Assembly (NCBI GenBank): GCA_009760855.2
Contig: WPIO01000086.1
Location: 1,041,001 to 1,105,000 of the forward strand
Length of the DNA stretch: 64,000 nucleotides
Source: Cristatella mucedo
Taxonomy: Eukaryota > Bryozoa > Phylactolaemata > Cristatellidae
Direction of reading: 5' to 3'
The notes under the pieces are model-generated. The model had not been told where the DNA came from. It worked only from the letters and a program-made list of their open reading frames with translations, and did no database searches. Below, piece by piece: positions 25,033 through 35,228 of the stretch; position 1 is the first letter of the stretch; each line of letters begins with the position of its first letter. The position numbers and the translations under genes were made by a program.

Positions 25033-25033
<1 letters not shown>
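24451..25033. other. No gene recognised
   Basis: Unique-looking sequence ending in a pyrimidine-rich run before the CA array. Confidence 0.45.

Positions 25034-25130
<97 letters not shown>
25034..25130. repeat. (CA)n microsatellite
   Basis: About 96 nt of uninterrupted ACAC, followed by CGCACACA variants to about 25,170. Confidence 0.97.
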
Positions 25131-25170
25131 CAGCGCACACACACTTGCGCGCGCACTCGCGCACACACAG

Positions 25171-25734
25171 CACACATGGCTAGCCAATGGCAGCCTGCAG
25201 CTGATCCTTTCGGCCGCTCTGGTAGTAGCAGAAGATTAGGATGGCAGCTCTATGAGGGGCTAATTACCATGCTAAGCAGCTGCTGCTTTATTCTAAGAGT
25301 AGGACCAACCAAGTTCCAAAAATATTTTGCACTTGATGCTGGAGGCCTGATTAAGATTGACTGCGATGGCAGCTCCTGGTAACCTCGCCTCTGAAGACCA
25401 GCTGCTGCCTCAAACAGTACAGGCATGAGGAGCCTACAGCTGCTTGCATTACATTTGCTTATGGGCATACTTAGTTTGCAAGGAGGTTGTATGAGGTCGC
25501 ATTGCTGAGTGTGTGCACTCAAGCCCTCTCCCAAATCTGTTTGTCTATTGTGCTCCCTTCCACTCCCACTTGCATGTATGCCCCTAAAGCCTTCGCAACC
25601 TGGCCAGGCTTGCTATGCATGGGGCTGTTGCATATGGCTACCTCCTAGGGCTACCCACTGCTACCATCTGCTCACCTATTTGCCGGTTGATCAGTATTTA
25701 GTGGATACCTATGCCAGTAGCTGTCTTCCTCTTT
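25171..25734. other. No gene recognised
   Basis: Unique-looking sequence between the CA and CT arrays; no frame worth naming. Confidence 0.45.
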
Positions 25735-25917
25735 AACTCTCTCTCTCTCTCCCCCATCTCTCTCTCCCCCTCTCTCTCTGTCCTCTGTCTCTCTCACTCT
25801 CTCTCCCCTCTCTCTCTGTCTCTCTGTCTCTCTCACTCTCTCTCTGTCTGTCTTTCTCTCTGTCTCTCTCTCACCATCTCTCTATCTCTGTATCTCGCTC
25901 TCCCCATCTCTCTCTCC

Positions 25918-25975
<58 letters not shown>

Positions 25976-26048
25976 GTCTCTCTGTCTCTCTGTCTCTCTG
26001 TCTCTGTCTCTCTGTCTGTCTGTCTCTCTCTCTCTATCTCTCTCCCTA
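25735..26048. repeat. CT-rich array
   Basis: TCTCTC with CCC and TGT interruptions; pure core about 25,921-25,967. Confidence 0.95.
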
Positions 26049-26216
26049 TTATATACGAATAAAAATCTTCAACAGTGAGTCTTAGTACTGTTCCCAAAAT
26101 GGGATTTGAATCCAAGAAAGGCAACCACATTTTCTCTCTACCCAAGGAGCCTAGGTCACTGGGTGCCGGCTGGACTTTAGGGCATCCAGCTGAACTGGTA
26201 TAGCAGCATTAGCCTT

Positions 26217-26409
26217 AGTAGTAATAAAAAAGATAATAATAATAATAATAATAATACATTTGCATAGCACCATCAGATAACTCAACCTCTTTCTGGGGAC
26301 TTTTCAGATGCTGTATAGAAAGCATTACCATATGATTGGTGATCCATAAGCAGCAGGCATAGTGTAAGCAGGTACATGCACACGAAGGACGAATCACAAA
26401 GACACACTA
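26217..26409 (-). mobile_element. LINE-C 3' part, left half of an element split by LINE-A
   Basis: Reading the minus strand, this is a 3' UTR plus tail hairpin ending in ATT repeats (seen here as AATAAT at 26,237-26,255). It resumes at 29,671 after the inserted LINE-A; together the halves give one diverged reverse-oriented LINE fragment. Confidence 0.8.
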
Positions 26410-29400
26410 TGCATTAACAAAAGAAAAGCACCCTGTAGCCGCCGCGGTGGCCGGAACCGCCAGCTTAGACGCTGCTCGTTTGGTATTCCTAGCATTGTCT
26501 CGAACCGCTTAGCACGCTCCCCGCATGTAAATGTAAATCCGTCACTGTAAATCTCTCAAACTTAGTGGTCATCAGGCCTGTTGTAACCCAATCGGCCAGA
26601 CTTAACGCTTGCCTTTGGAATCCTCGCTCAATGTGCAATAAACCTCTAGTAATAAACGACCTTATTTCTGAAAATGGTATCGACCTGCTCGCTCTAACTG
26701 AAACTTGGCTGAAATCGATAAACTGCCCGACAATTAAAGACGCTACTCCATCTGGTTTCACGTTCTTTCACACCCCTAGATCAATCAAAACTGGAGGTGG
26801 AGTTGCTATGATCGTGTGCTCGAAATTCAACTTCAAGCCATTTGCGGTACCCTCGAAGCAGTCTTTTGAATCAATTGTCCTGGTCTCACCCGAAAACAAG
26901 CTACCGATAGTGGCAGTAGTCTATCGCCCACCAGGTACCAAATCCTCCTTTATCTGAGATTTCTCCGATCTCATTTCGATTCTGTGAGCAAGAAATCGAT
27001 CCTTCCTCGTTATGGGTGATTTCAACGTTCACTTTGATAACTTATCTGACGTTTTCAGCACCGAATTTCGTACATTGACAGACTCATTATCTCTTGTGAC
27101 TCATGTGCATGGCCCTACCCACATCAAGGGTCACACACTCGACCAAATTTTCTCATATAACTGCACTTTGTCATCACCAGTTATCACCAAATCCTGCTTA
27201 TCTGACCACATGCAGATCTCATTCAATCTACAGTGTGTGCCCACATTCTTCTCTAAAATAACCTGTGAATCGCGAAACCTCAAGACCGTTGACATCGATG
27301 CTGTCCGTGCGAGCATATCTGCTTCACCTTTGCTGCTCAGTCCTCCCTCCGATCTGTCATCACTGGTAGATAGCTACAACATGACACTAGCTGACACGCT
27401 CGACGAGTTTGCACCTCTGACAAAGCGCACTGTGCGCTCCCGCCCAGACGGCCTATGGTTTACCACAGACATTAAACTAGCCAGGTCTACTAAACGAAAG
27501 CTTGAAAAAGTGTTCAAAAGATCTGGACTGACTAACCATCGACAGTCAAATGAAGACTACTGTAGGTTGTACCAATCAATCCTAGCAAAGGTCAAGCCTA
27601 GCTTCTGTAAAAAAATGATGGAATCACATATGCACAATCCAAAAATGCTGATGTCGACGATAAACCGTCTCCTCAACCGCACCCAGATTAGCTCCTCACC
27701 TGATGATCATTGTAATGATCTAGCCGATCGCTTCTCTCGATTCTTTGTGCAGAAGATAGACAGAATCAGGGAATCCATCCCTGCGATGACAACCTTCCCA
27801 CTAGAATGCTGTTTCCAAATTCCTGGCTGAACCTCAATGTCTACATTTAAGCAGGTCACTAGTGATGTAGTCCTGAAGTTCGTATCTCAATCAAAGAAGA
27901 CAACCAGCCCTCTGGACCCTATTCCTACTGTCATACTATTACGTTGCATTGATCTGCTGCTGCCATGCATAGCTAACATCATTAACATGTCATTAGCCTC
28001 AGGTCATCTCCCAGCACCTTTCAAAAAAGCTGCAGTCAGGCCACTTCTCAAGAAAGCGACACTAGACCAAGAGAACTTGAGCAACTACTGCCCAGTCTCC
28101 ATTCTACCATTCTTATCAAAGACACTGGAACAGGTCGTGGCAGACCAGCTGAACTCGTATATCGAAACCTCACACCTTGCTAGTAAGTTCCAGTCTGGCT
28201 TTAGAGCTAATCACTCCACAGAGTCAGCATTGCTTCGGGTATACAACGACCTACTTAGGAATGCAGACATGGGTAGAGTGTCTCTTCTTGTTTTGCTCGA
28301 TCTTTTGGCAGCTTTTGATACCATCGATCACAAAGTACTTCTAGAGCGCCTCTCATCTCGCCTGGGCATCACTGGCACTGCTCTGCAGTGGTTCAGGTCT
28401 TATCTCAGTGGGAGACTCCAGAGTATTGACATGAATGGACAAAGATCATCTGAAGTACCTCTAAAATATGGAGTACCTCAGGGCTCTGTGCTAGGTCTGG
28501 TCCTTTTCACCGTTTATACTCTCCCTCTCGCTGATGTGATTGCCAAGCACAATCTAGGCTTTCACTTCTATGCGGATGACACTCAGTTGTACCTTTGCTT
28601 TGATCCCTCCCAGCCTTCGAGCACCTCAAATTCTCTCAACTCACTTGCTGCATGCATTGATGACATCCGATCATGGATGGCAGCAAATTTTCTAAAACTA
28701 AACGATGATGAAACTAACTTACTAGTTATGGGCAAACCTAGTGTTATTCAGAAATTGGAAAGGCTGACTTTTAAAATTGGCTCTGCCAGCATATCTCCTG
28801 TTGAATCAGCTTGAAATCTAGGTGTCATATTCCAAAGCGACCTCTGGTTAGAAGACCATATCAGCTCCACAGTCAAATCTGCCTATTTTCAGCTTCATAA
28901 CATTGCTAAAATTAGGGCTTGTTTAGATAAGGATACCACGTCCAAGTTGGTCCATGCATTCGTGACATCTCGTCTCGACTTCTGCAACTCACTGCTTACT
29001 GGCCTACCAGCATGTGCGATCAGGCGATTGCAGCTGGTGCAAAACTCTGCAGCTAGGCTTGTCTGTCGTGAGCGTCGCAGTTGCCACATTACTCCACTTC
29101 TCGCCGACCTGCACTGGTTACCAGTCAAGCAACGGATTGACTTCAAGGTTTTGTCGCTCACTTTTAGGTCTCTTCATTCTATGGCTCCAGCCTATCTTTC
29201 AGAGATACTACCCCATCAGGCAAAGCATCGTACCACTCGCTTTTCGGAATCAAACAGTCTAGAAATACCTCGTACAAACCCTAAATCCTTTGGAGACCGT
29301 GCATTTAGCTCGTATGCTCCCACAGCCTGGAACTCCCTCCCGACCTGCATCAGAACATCCCCTGACCTGACCACATTTAAAAGAAACTTAAAAACATACC

Positions 29401-29664
29401 TATTTAGGACAGCATTTAGTGGGTCCTTGTGATTCGTCCTCGATGTGCTTATGCGTGCTGACACTGTTCATGCTGCCACTAACCACATTTGCATGCTGAC
29501 CCAGTGCATGTAACCCCTAACCATGCTTATCATTTTGTTTGTTTTTCAAGAATGATTTTACTTACTATTCTATTGCGTATCACTTAGCAGCTAATGTAAA
29601 GCGCCTAGAAAGAGATTAAGTTCTCTGAGGGTGCTTTATCAAGTGCAATATTATTATTATTATT
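26410..29664 (+). mobile_element. LINE-A, longest copy, flanked by 6-bp duplication, inserted in an older LINE
   Basis: A CR1/L2-type non-LTR retrotransposon of about 3.25 kb. One reading frame runs from about 26,565 to 29,432 with an AP endonuclease domain (N-P-R-S...L-A-L-T-E-T-W-L, Y-R-P-P-G, M-G-D-F-N-V-H, T-L-D-Q-I-F, S-D-H), a reverse transcriptase and a Cys-rich C-terminal region. It ends with a 3' UTR, a hairpin and ATT repeats. ACACTA at 26,404-26,409 is repeated at 29,665-29,670. Removing the element and one repeat restores the alignment of the flanking LINE-C. Only about 155 nt precede the frame, so no ORF1 is visible; the copy may be 5'-truncated or the family may have a single ORF. 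Confidence 0.9.
26565..29432 (+). pseudogene. LINE-A endonuclease-reverse transcriptase frame, broken by in-frame TGA codons
   Basis: The frame is continuous over 2.87 kb with no shift, but has TGA stops at 26,955, 26,985, 27,828 and 28,812. The last replaces the CGA codon seen in the copy at 32,943-34,304, so CpG deamination explains it. RT motif A is L-D-L-L-A-A-F-D-T-I-D-H, motif B G-V-P-Q-G-S-V-L-G, motif C F-Y-A-D-D-T-Q. Catalytic Asp residues are intact. The protein would nick target DNA and prime reverse transcription; this copy cannot make it in one piece. Confidence 0.88.
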
Positions 29665-30091
29665 ACACTAAGTGCTGTAACAAGTAGGTGCATTTTAAGC
29701 TTTTTTTAAATGTCGCCATGTCATGGGGCCCGGTAGTTAGTTCCAGCCTTTGGGAGCATAGGAACTAAAGACACGATTACCGACGGTTTCGAGGTTAGTG
29801 CAAGGTAAGGCTAAACGATTCGAGCTAGAACAGCAGGTTGTATGATTCTTCGCCTGGTGGGGAAGTAGTTCAGAAAGGTAGGCTGGGGCAAGAGAATGAA
29901 GGGACCTAAAAGTAAGTTACAGAACATGGAATGCGATACACTGTTTGATTGGGAGCCAGTGCAGGTCGACAAGAAGTGCTGTGATGTGGCATCTGCAAAG
30001 CTCACGACAGACAAGCCTATCTTCAGAGTTTGGCACCAACTATAAGTGCCTGATTGCACATGCCGATTTACTAGCAAGCAGTGAGTTGCAG
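29665..30091 (-). mobile_element. LINE-C, right half of the split element
   Basis: Minus-strand continuation of the copy at 26,217-26,409. It carries the end of the ORF (the F-R-S-Y-x-P-K-A-W-N-like region is recognisable but broken) back to the S-R-L-D-F-C-N-S region, where it is truncated. About 25% diverged from LINE-A by eye. Confidence 0.75.
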
Positions 30092-30329
30092 CCATGCTAA
30101 TCCTCTCACTACCTCTGGATCCCAAATTGGCAGCAGCTTTATCTGATAAGTTTTTTTTAATTGCATCAACATTCCTTTGCTTTGCTAGACTTAAAATCTT
30201 TGCTTTACTTGCTCAGTTGTTTTGCAATAGCGATCTTTTCTTGTTCAGTCGATTCTGGTACTTTTACTCCATTTACAACTGTCCTTTAGAATAGGACGTT
30301 TTGTCCTTCTGTCACTGCACACCATTGCA

Positions 30330-30615
30330 AGGACAAAGGGGATACAATGCTGGAGAGGTTTATATAGCGCACACAAAGCCTTGGTGGCTTTCGGTACACA
30401 TATGGTAGCCAACAGACTTTATCTCACGCAACAAAGCAAAAGTAAAAAGCATAGCTGAGTCAGAAGGGCCGTCGAGGAAGTGTGTAGCATGGAAGTAGCA
30501 GCTCAGGGCCGCCGGAAAGAATGTTCAGCAGTCGGTAGCAGCAGCATGGATTTTTTGCTTAAGAATTGCAGAAATGAGCTCTACTTTCCAGGGCCTGCAG
30601 AGCAAATACTTCGGT
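30330..30615 (-). mobile_element. LINE-B 3' end
   Basis: Minus strand; GAGAGGTTTATATAGCGCAC through GCCAACAGACTTTATCTCAC to the ORF end region. Confidence 0.75.
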
Positions 30616-30764
30616 TACCAACGGTTTTAAGCTTAGGAATGAAGCAGCTAATGTATTGTCTTTATAGAAGGCCCGAGAGCATGAGAATACTGAAATTGGT
30701 GCAACAGGTCTGCTAGGTAGGAATTAGCTAAGCCATTGTGGATCAGAGTAAGAGTTGTGCTCAG

Positions 30765-30840
30765 TACAAATGTAAAGCGCCTAGAGAGAGATTAAGTTCT
30801 CTGAGGGCGCTTTATCAAGTGAATTATTGTTATTATTAGT
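30765..30840 (+). mobile_element. Solo LINE tail
   Basis: Hairpin and ATT tail only; an inverted partner lies 120 nt away at 30,961-31,065. Confidence 0.8.
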
Positions 30841-30958
30841 ATCCTTTTATAGACCGGGAGCCATCACGGCTGCTTCCGAAGATAAGTTGCCGAGCCTGTT
30901 GGGATTTTGTAATTAGCCCGGCAGCCACATTCGTCACTAGCTGCAGAGGCTTAATGGC

Positions 30959-30960
<2 letters not shown>

Positions 30961-30995
<35 letters not shown>

Positions 30996-31065
30996 ACTTG
31001 ATAAAGCGCTCTCAGAGAACTCAATCTCTTCCTAGGCGCTTTACATTTGCTGCAAATTGGTAGGC
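30961..31065 (-). mobile_element. Solo LINE tail, inverted relative to its neighbour
   Basis: Thirty-odd nt of AAT repeats, hairpin, and TTTGCTGC of the 3' UTR on the minus strand. Confidence 0.8.
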
Positions 31066-31201
31066 AAGAAAAAACAGGACTGCCTCAGTCCAACCTTGAC
31101 AGAACGTTGGAGCTAGGTAGTTCTTTAGTGACATGCATCGGTAGACAGTCCCTAATCTTAGACAGGGATCTAACTTGATGGCTAGCTGTGAAAGAACATT
31201 T

Positions 31202-31350
31202 ATTATTAAATACACTTTATTTGTATACTGCTCTAAGCGAGTGCATCTTGATTCAGTTGCTTCCATATGCCATGGGGCTCAACCTCGCTACCTGTCAGGA
31301 AAAATGTTCACCTTGACCTTGGTCGAGGCAAGAACCTTAACCAGTGGGCC
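31202..31350 (-). mobile_element. SINE-1 copy, decayed
   Basis: Minus strand CACTGGTTAAGGTTCTTGCC and GAGGTTGAGCCCCATGGC, with a diverged tail to 31,202. Confidence 0.6.
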
Positions 31351-31394
31351 AAAGTAACGCTGTAAATGATACTTCAAATCTTTAAACATGTATC

Positions 31395-31610
31395 AAAGAG
31401 GATGCCTAAATTCTTAGTGCTTGGCACAGATAGCACATCACCAATTAGACGAGCTTTTTCTCTTAGTCGAGCCGACCGCTTTCAGTGCTCTAGTAGTAGA
31501 AGTTTGGTTTCATCATCCTTTAGTTTAATGCAATTTGCCAGCATCCAGGATCTAACTTCTGCAAAGGAAACATTCAGTTTATCAGTCCCTGAAGCGGATT
31601 CCGGTAGCTT
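31395..31610 (-). mobile_element. LINE-B RT fragment
   Basis: Minus strand analogue of 22,700-22,850: L-R-S-W-M-L-A-N-C-I-K-L remnant followed by the I-G-x-x-x-x-x-G linker. Confidence 0.65.
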
Positions 31611-31794
31611 TAATGTCCTTAGCTTCTAGTTCTTTGCTGCTACAATCTGGAACTGTCTTCCTAATGCCACTACATTTCAGCACTCAGACTCTTGAGAATT
31701 CTTTCAAGCTTATAGTACTAACGTTCGTACTGGATGGTGGCGAACCTTTTCATATTGAATAATGGTACCAATAAAAAGACATTCGTGTCATGCC

Positions 31795-32660
31795 CTACGA
31801 GCTAAATCTCTTTCTAGGCATTTTACGTGTGCTGGAAAGGGAGCACGTCAGTTGATTAGTGTTAACGCACACAGTTTCAGTACTCGCAAGTATGATCAAA
31901 ACAATGCACACGAACTGATCAAATACTTTAAGTAACAGGTGGATGTGTATATTTTTTTAAAGATCGTTGGAATAGGTGGATATTAGTTTCTTTTAAATAT
32001 ATTCAATTCAAGTGTTGCCTTGACATCGGTCGGTAGCGATTTCTAGGCTCTGGGAGAATAGGAACTGAAGGCATGGTCTCCGAACGATTCGAGGCTGGTT
32101 AGAGGCACTGCCAAACAACACCAGTCAGAAGAGCATGTGGCATGATGTAAAGCTTAATGAGGAAGTATTTTGGTTTGGTGTTCCTACTACAAGAGAGTGA
32201 ACCGACTACCAATTGAGGCAGAACCATCAAGTTATTATGCCAGTTTCATGGGGAGCAAGTGCAGGTGTACTGCGATGTGTGGGCCAGTGCAAGTGTGGTG
32301 TGATGTGTTGCAGGTGCACCTCTCATGACGGTCAAGCCTGGCTGCAGAGGTTTGCATTTACTGTTAGCTTCTTATTGCAAAGGCCGGAAGACCTGCGAGC
32401 AATGAGTTATATACTGTATGCCAGTCAGAATGTGGCAAATGTATGGGCCGGCTTGGATATGGTATGCCTGTCTTAGCAGGCTGGAATTTCTGCAGTTACA
32501 AATAGCTGAGCTTATGTAAGCAGTCTTGACTGTAAGAAGATGTGACGATGTAGGGGAAGGTCACTTTAGAGCAGGACAACCAGATAGGTGTGCAGATGCT
32601 ACAAGAGATATGCTAGTAAAGCCGATTTTTATGATTAGGCTTTCCAATTTCCAAACAACC
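31795..32660 (-). mobile_element. LINE-C, diverged
   Basis: Minus strand; tail at 31,795-31,830 (GAGCTAAATCTCTTTCTAGG), then diverged ORF end (TTCTAGGCTCTGGGAGAATAGG) to about the N-L-G-V region near 32,600. Confidence 0.7.
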
Positions 32661-32815
32661 CTTGTTGACTATTGAATTGCTTGCTAAGCAAAGGAAGGTT
32701 GTTTGCATTCTTGTCAGGGATTGCACAGAATCTTTATGTGCAGCCAGGTAGCAGGTCTAGTTGAACCAAACGTGTCTTATCAAGGTCCGTGCTATGCTAT
32801 ATGAGCTGAGCACAC

Positions 32816-32860
32816 ACATGCACACACACACACACACGCACGCACACACACACACACACT
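32816..32860. repeat. (CA)n microsatellite
   Basis: CACACA with CGCACG interruptions just before a LINE fragment. Confidence 0.9.
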
Positions 32861-32880
32861 ATGGGTGACAGCAGCAGCCT

Positions 32881-32942
32881 GTGCCTGACATTCTTTTATC
32901 TGTGCTTATGGGTGCTGACACTGTGCCTTCTACCACTAACCA
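32881..32942 (+). mobile_element. LINE-C 3' UTR fragment, left of nested LINE-A
   Basis: About 60 nt matching the LINE 3' UTR (GTGCTTATG...GTGCTGACACTGTGC...CCACTAAC). It continues at 34,539. Confidence 0.65.
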
Positions 32943-34304
32943 GAGAACTTAAGCAACTACCGCCCAGTCTCCCTTCTACCATTCCTATCAAAGACACTGG
33001 AACGGGTCGTGGCAGACCAGCTGAACTCGTATATCGAAACCTCACACCTTGCTAGTAAGTTCCAGTCTGGCTTTAGAGCTAATCACTCCACAGAGTCAGC
33101 ATTGCTTCGGGTATACAACGACCTACTTAGGAATGCAGACATGGGTAGAGTGTCTCTTCTTGTTTTGCTCGATCTTTCGGCAGCTTTTGATACCATCGAT
33201 CACAAAGTACTTCTAGAGCGCCTCTCATCTCGCCTGGGCATCACTGGCACTGCTCTGCAGTGGTTCAGGTCCTATCTCAGTGGGAGACTCCAGAGTGTTG
33301 ACGTGAATGGACAAAGATCATCTGAAGTACCTCTAAAATATGGAGTACCTCAGGGCTCTGTGCTAGGTCCGGTCCTTTTCACCGTTTATACTCTCCCTCT
33401 CGCTGATGTGACTGCCAAGCACAATCTAGGCTTTCACTTCTATGCGGATGACACTCAGTTGTACCTTTGCTTTGATCCCTCCCAGCCTTCGAGCACCTCA
33501 AATTCTCTCAACTCACTTGCTGCATGCATTGATGACATCCGATCATGGATGGCAGCAAATTTTCTAAAACTAAACGATGATAAAACTAACTTACTAGTTA
33601 TGGGCAAACCTAGTGTTATTCAGAAATTGGAAAGGCTGACTTTCAAAATTGGCTCTGCCAGCATATCTCCAGTTGCATCAGCTCGAAATCTAGGTGTCAT
33701 ATTCCAAAGCGACCTCTCGTTAGACGACCACATCAGCTCCACAGTCAAATCAGCCTATTTTCAGCTTCATAACATTGCTAAAATTAGGGCTTGTTTAGAT
33801 AAGGATACCACGTCCAAGTTGGTCCATGCATTCGTGACATCTCGTCTCGACTTCTGCAACTCACTGCTTACTGGCCTACCAGCATGTGCGATCAGGCGAT
33901 TGCAGCTGGTGCAAAACTCTGCAGCTAGGCTTGTCTGTCGTGAGCGTCGCAGTTGCCACATTACTCCACTTCTCGCCGACCTGCACTGGTTACCAGTCAA
34001 GCAACGGATTGACTTCAAGGTTTTGTCGCTCACTTTTAGGTCTCTTCATTCTATGGCTCCAGCCTATCTTTCAGAGATACTACCCCATCAGGCAAAGCAT
34101 CGTACCACTCGCTTTTCGGAATCCAACAGTCTAGAAATACCTCGTACAAACCCTAAATCCTTTGGAGACCGTGCATTTAGCTCGTATGCTCCCACAGCCT
34201 GGAACTCCCTCCCGACCTGCATCAGAACATCCCCTGACCTGACCACATTTAAAAGAAACTTAAAAACATACCTATTTAGGACAGCATTTAGTGGGTCCTT
34301 GTGA
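32943..34304 (+). CDS. LINE-A reverse transcriptase, uninterrupted but 5'-truncated
   Basis: The frame is open from the truncation point (E-N-L-S-N-Y-R-P-V-S-L-L) to a TGA at 34,302-34,304; the first ATG is at 33,009 (431 codons). It keeps RT motif A (L-D-L-S-A-A-F-D-T-I-D-H), motif B (G-V-P-Q-G-S-V-L-G-P-V-L) and motif C (F-Y-A-D-D-T-Q-L-Y). It also has the thumb/C-terminal region with N-L-G-V-I-F-Q-S-D-L-S and the A-W-N-S-L-P-T block near the end. The endonuclease and fingers are missing, so the fragment should not be mobile by itself. There is no promoter of its own in view. Confidence 0.85.
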   Translation, partial: ENLSNYRPVSLLPFLSKTLERVVADQLNSYIETSHLASKFQSGFRANHSTESALLRVYNDLLRNADMGRVSLLVLLDLSAAFDTIDHKVLLERLSSRLGITGTALQWFRSYLSGRLQSVDVNGQRSSEVPLKYGVPQGSVLGPVLFTVYTLPLADVTAKHNLGFHFYADDTQLYLCFDPSQPSSTSNSLNSLAACIDDIRSWMAANFLKLNDDKTNLLVMGKPSVIQKLERLTFKIGSASISPVASARNLGVIFQSDLSLDDHISSTVKSAYFQLHNIAKIRACLDKDTTSKLVHAFVTSRLDFCNSLLTGLPACAIRRLQLVQNSAARLVCRERRSCHITPLLADLHWLPVKQRIDFKVLSLTFRSLHSMAPAYLSEILPHQAKHRTTRFSESNSLEIPRTNPKSFGDRAFSSYAPTAWNSLPTCIRTSPDLTTFKRNLKTYLFRTAFSGSL

Positions 34305-34538
34305 TTCGTCCTCGATGTGCTTATGCGTGCTGACACTGTTCATGCTGCCACTAACCACATTTGCATGCTGACCCAGTGCATGTAACCCCTAACCATGCTT
34401 ATCATTTTGTTTGTTTTTCAAGAATGATTTTACTTACTATTCTATTGTGTATCACTTTGCAGCAAATGTAAAGCGCCTAGAAAGAGATTAAGTTCTCTGA
34501 GGGCGCTTTATCAAGTGCAATATTGTTATTATTATTAT
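32943..34538 (+). mobile_element. LINE-A, 5'-truncated, young copy with 6-bp duplication
   Basis: Starts inside the RT domain and ends in the hairpin plus ATT tail. TAACCA at 32,937-32,942 recurs at 34,539-34,544. The surrounding sequence is the 3' UTR of another LINE, which reads through when the element is removed. Its last ~750 nt are almost identical to 28,900-29,660, so both copies are recent. Confidence 0.9.
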
Positions 34539-34725
34539 TAACCATGTTTGCATGCTGATCCTGTGCATGTCACCTCTAACCATATTATGCTTGTTGTTCA
34601 ATGAGCATAATACCGCTAATCGTTCGACCATGCTTCCTTTATAGCAAATGTAAAGGGCATAGAAAGAGATTGAGTTCTATGAGTGTGCTACAACAAATGT
34701 ATTTTTATTATTGTTTTTATTCGTC
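34539..34725 (+). mobile_element. LINE-C 3' UTR and tail, right of nested LINE-A
   Basis: Continues the 32,881-32,942 fragment with CATGTTTGCATGCTGATCC, then a tail hairpin and T-rich end near 34,700-34,725. Confidence 0.75.
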
Positions 34726-35129
34726 AGCATCGGCAGCCATGTTGCTTCCGCAGATGCTATTTGTTTAAGCTTTGGAGTGTTTCTTATGTGTTTGCACCTT
34801 TTGCCCACCCATTTTCTTGTACGGTCAGCTGCCTAGTGCGTCCAGCTGGTCTCACCGTTGCCGTTTCTGTAGCATGCTGCATGTTGTCCGATTTGTTTTA
34901 AGCAACTACTGCCAGCTGCATCTGTCCACCTCTGCAGCCGTCTGCTGCTGCTGCTTGCTACTGCCAGCTGCATCTACCTCTGCGGCCTTCTGCTGCTGCA
35001 TACTACTGCCGCTGTTGTCATCGAACCGGCACACTGTGCAATGTTTGAGCTTGCTAACTGCTGTGTCAACTCGTCTGGATCTGCTGTGCGCCTCCCACTG
35101 GAACGTTCACCGTGTCGTCCTTGTTGCAG
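34726..35129 (+). other. Upstream flank of PIEZO exon a: CTG-rich sequence, first exon not found
   Basis: This stretch follows a LINE tail. It is rich in CTGCTG and CCTCTG and contains an imperfect tandem duplication of about 55 nt (units near 34,910 and 34,965 sharing CTGCCAGCTGCATCT). The frame of exon a stays open backwards through it and would give a Cys/Ser-rich peptide without the hydrophobic first helix of PIEZO. I take it as intron or 5' leader. No TATA box or obvious promoter can be named. Confidence 0.4.
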
Positions 35130-35228
35130 CTGCCATGCTTCGGGTAAGCTGCATCTCGCTGGTCTACTTCTGCCTTCTGCTGATGCTGCCCGCCGTGCAG
35201 ACGCCGACAGCTGCTGCCTATTCCTCCA
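35130..35228 (+). CDS. piezo: PIEZO exon a (end of first helix and its cytosolic turn)
   Basis: The segment encodes A-A-M-L-R-V-S-C-I-S-L-V-Y-F-C-L-L-L-M-L-P followed by A-V-Q-T-P-T. This parallels the A-C-x-x-R-x-x-G-L-S-x-V-Y-x-x-x-L-L-x-P stretch that follows the first transmembrane helix of PIEZO proteins. A good acceptor (TTGTTGCAG) ends at 35,129 and a consensus donor (GTAAGT) begins at 35,229. The donor phase is 1. An ATG at 35,135 could be a start, but vertebrate proteins have about 20 more residues before this point, so a short upstream exon ending in phase 1 is more likely. Beginning at the ATG would remove the first helix. Confidence 0.75.

Noticed and set aside
24881-25239. Poly Thr-His and poly Cys-Val frames
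   Set aside because: Products of the CA array; not genes.
32943-34304. Retroviral or LTR-element polymerase
   Set aside because: RT motifs (G-V-P-Q-G-S-V-L-G, F-Y-A-D-D-T), the C-terminal A-W-N-S-L-P block, 5' truncation and ATT tail are those of non-LTR elements. No protease, integrase or LTR is present.
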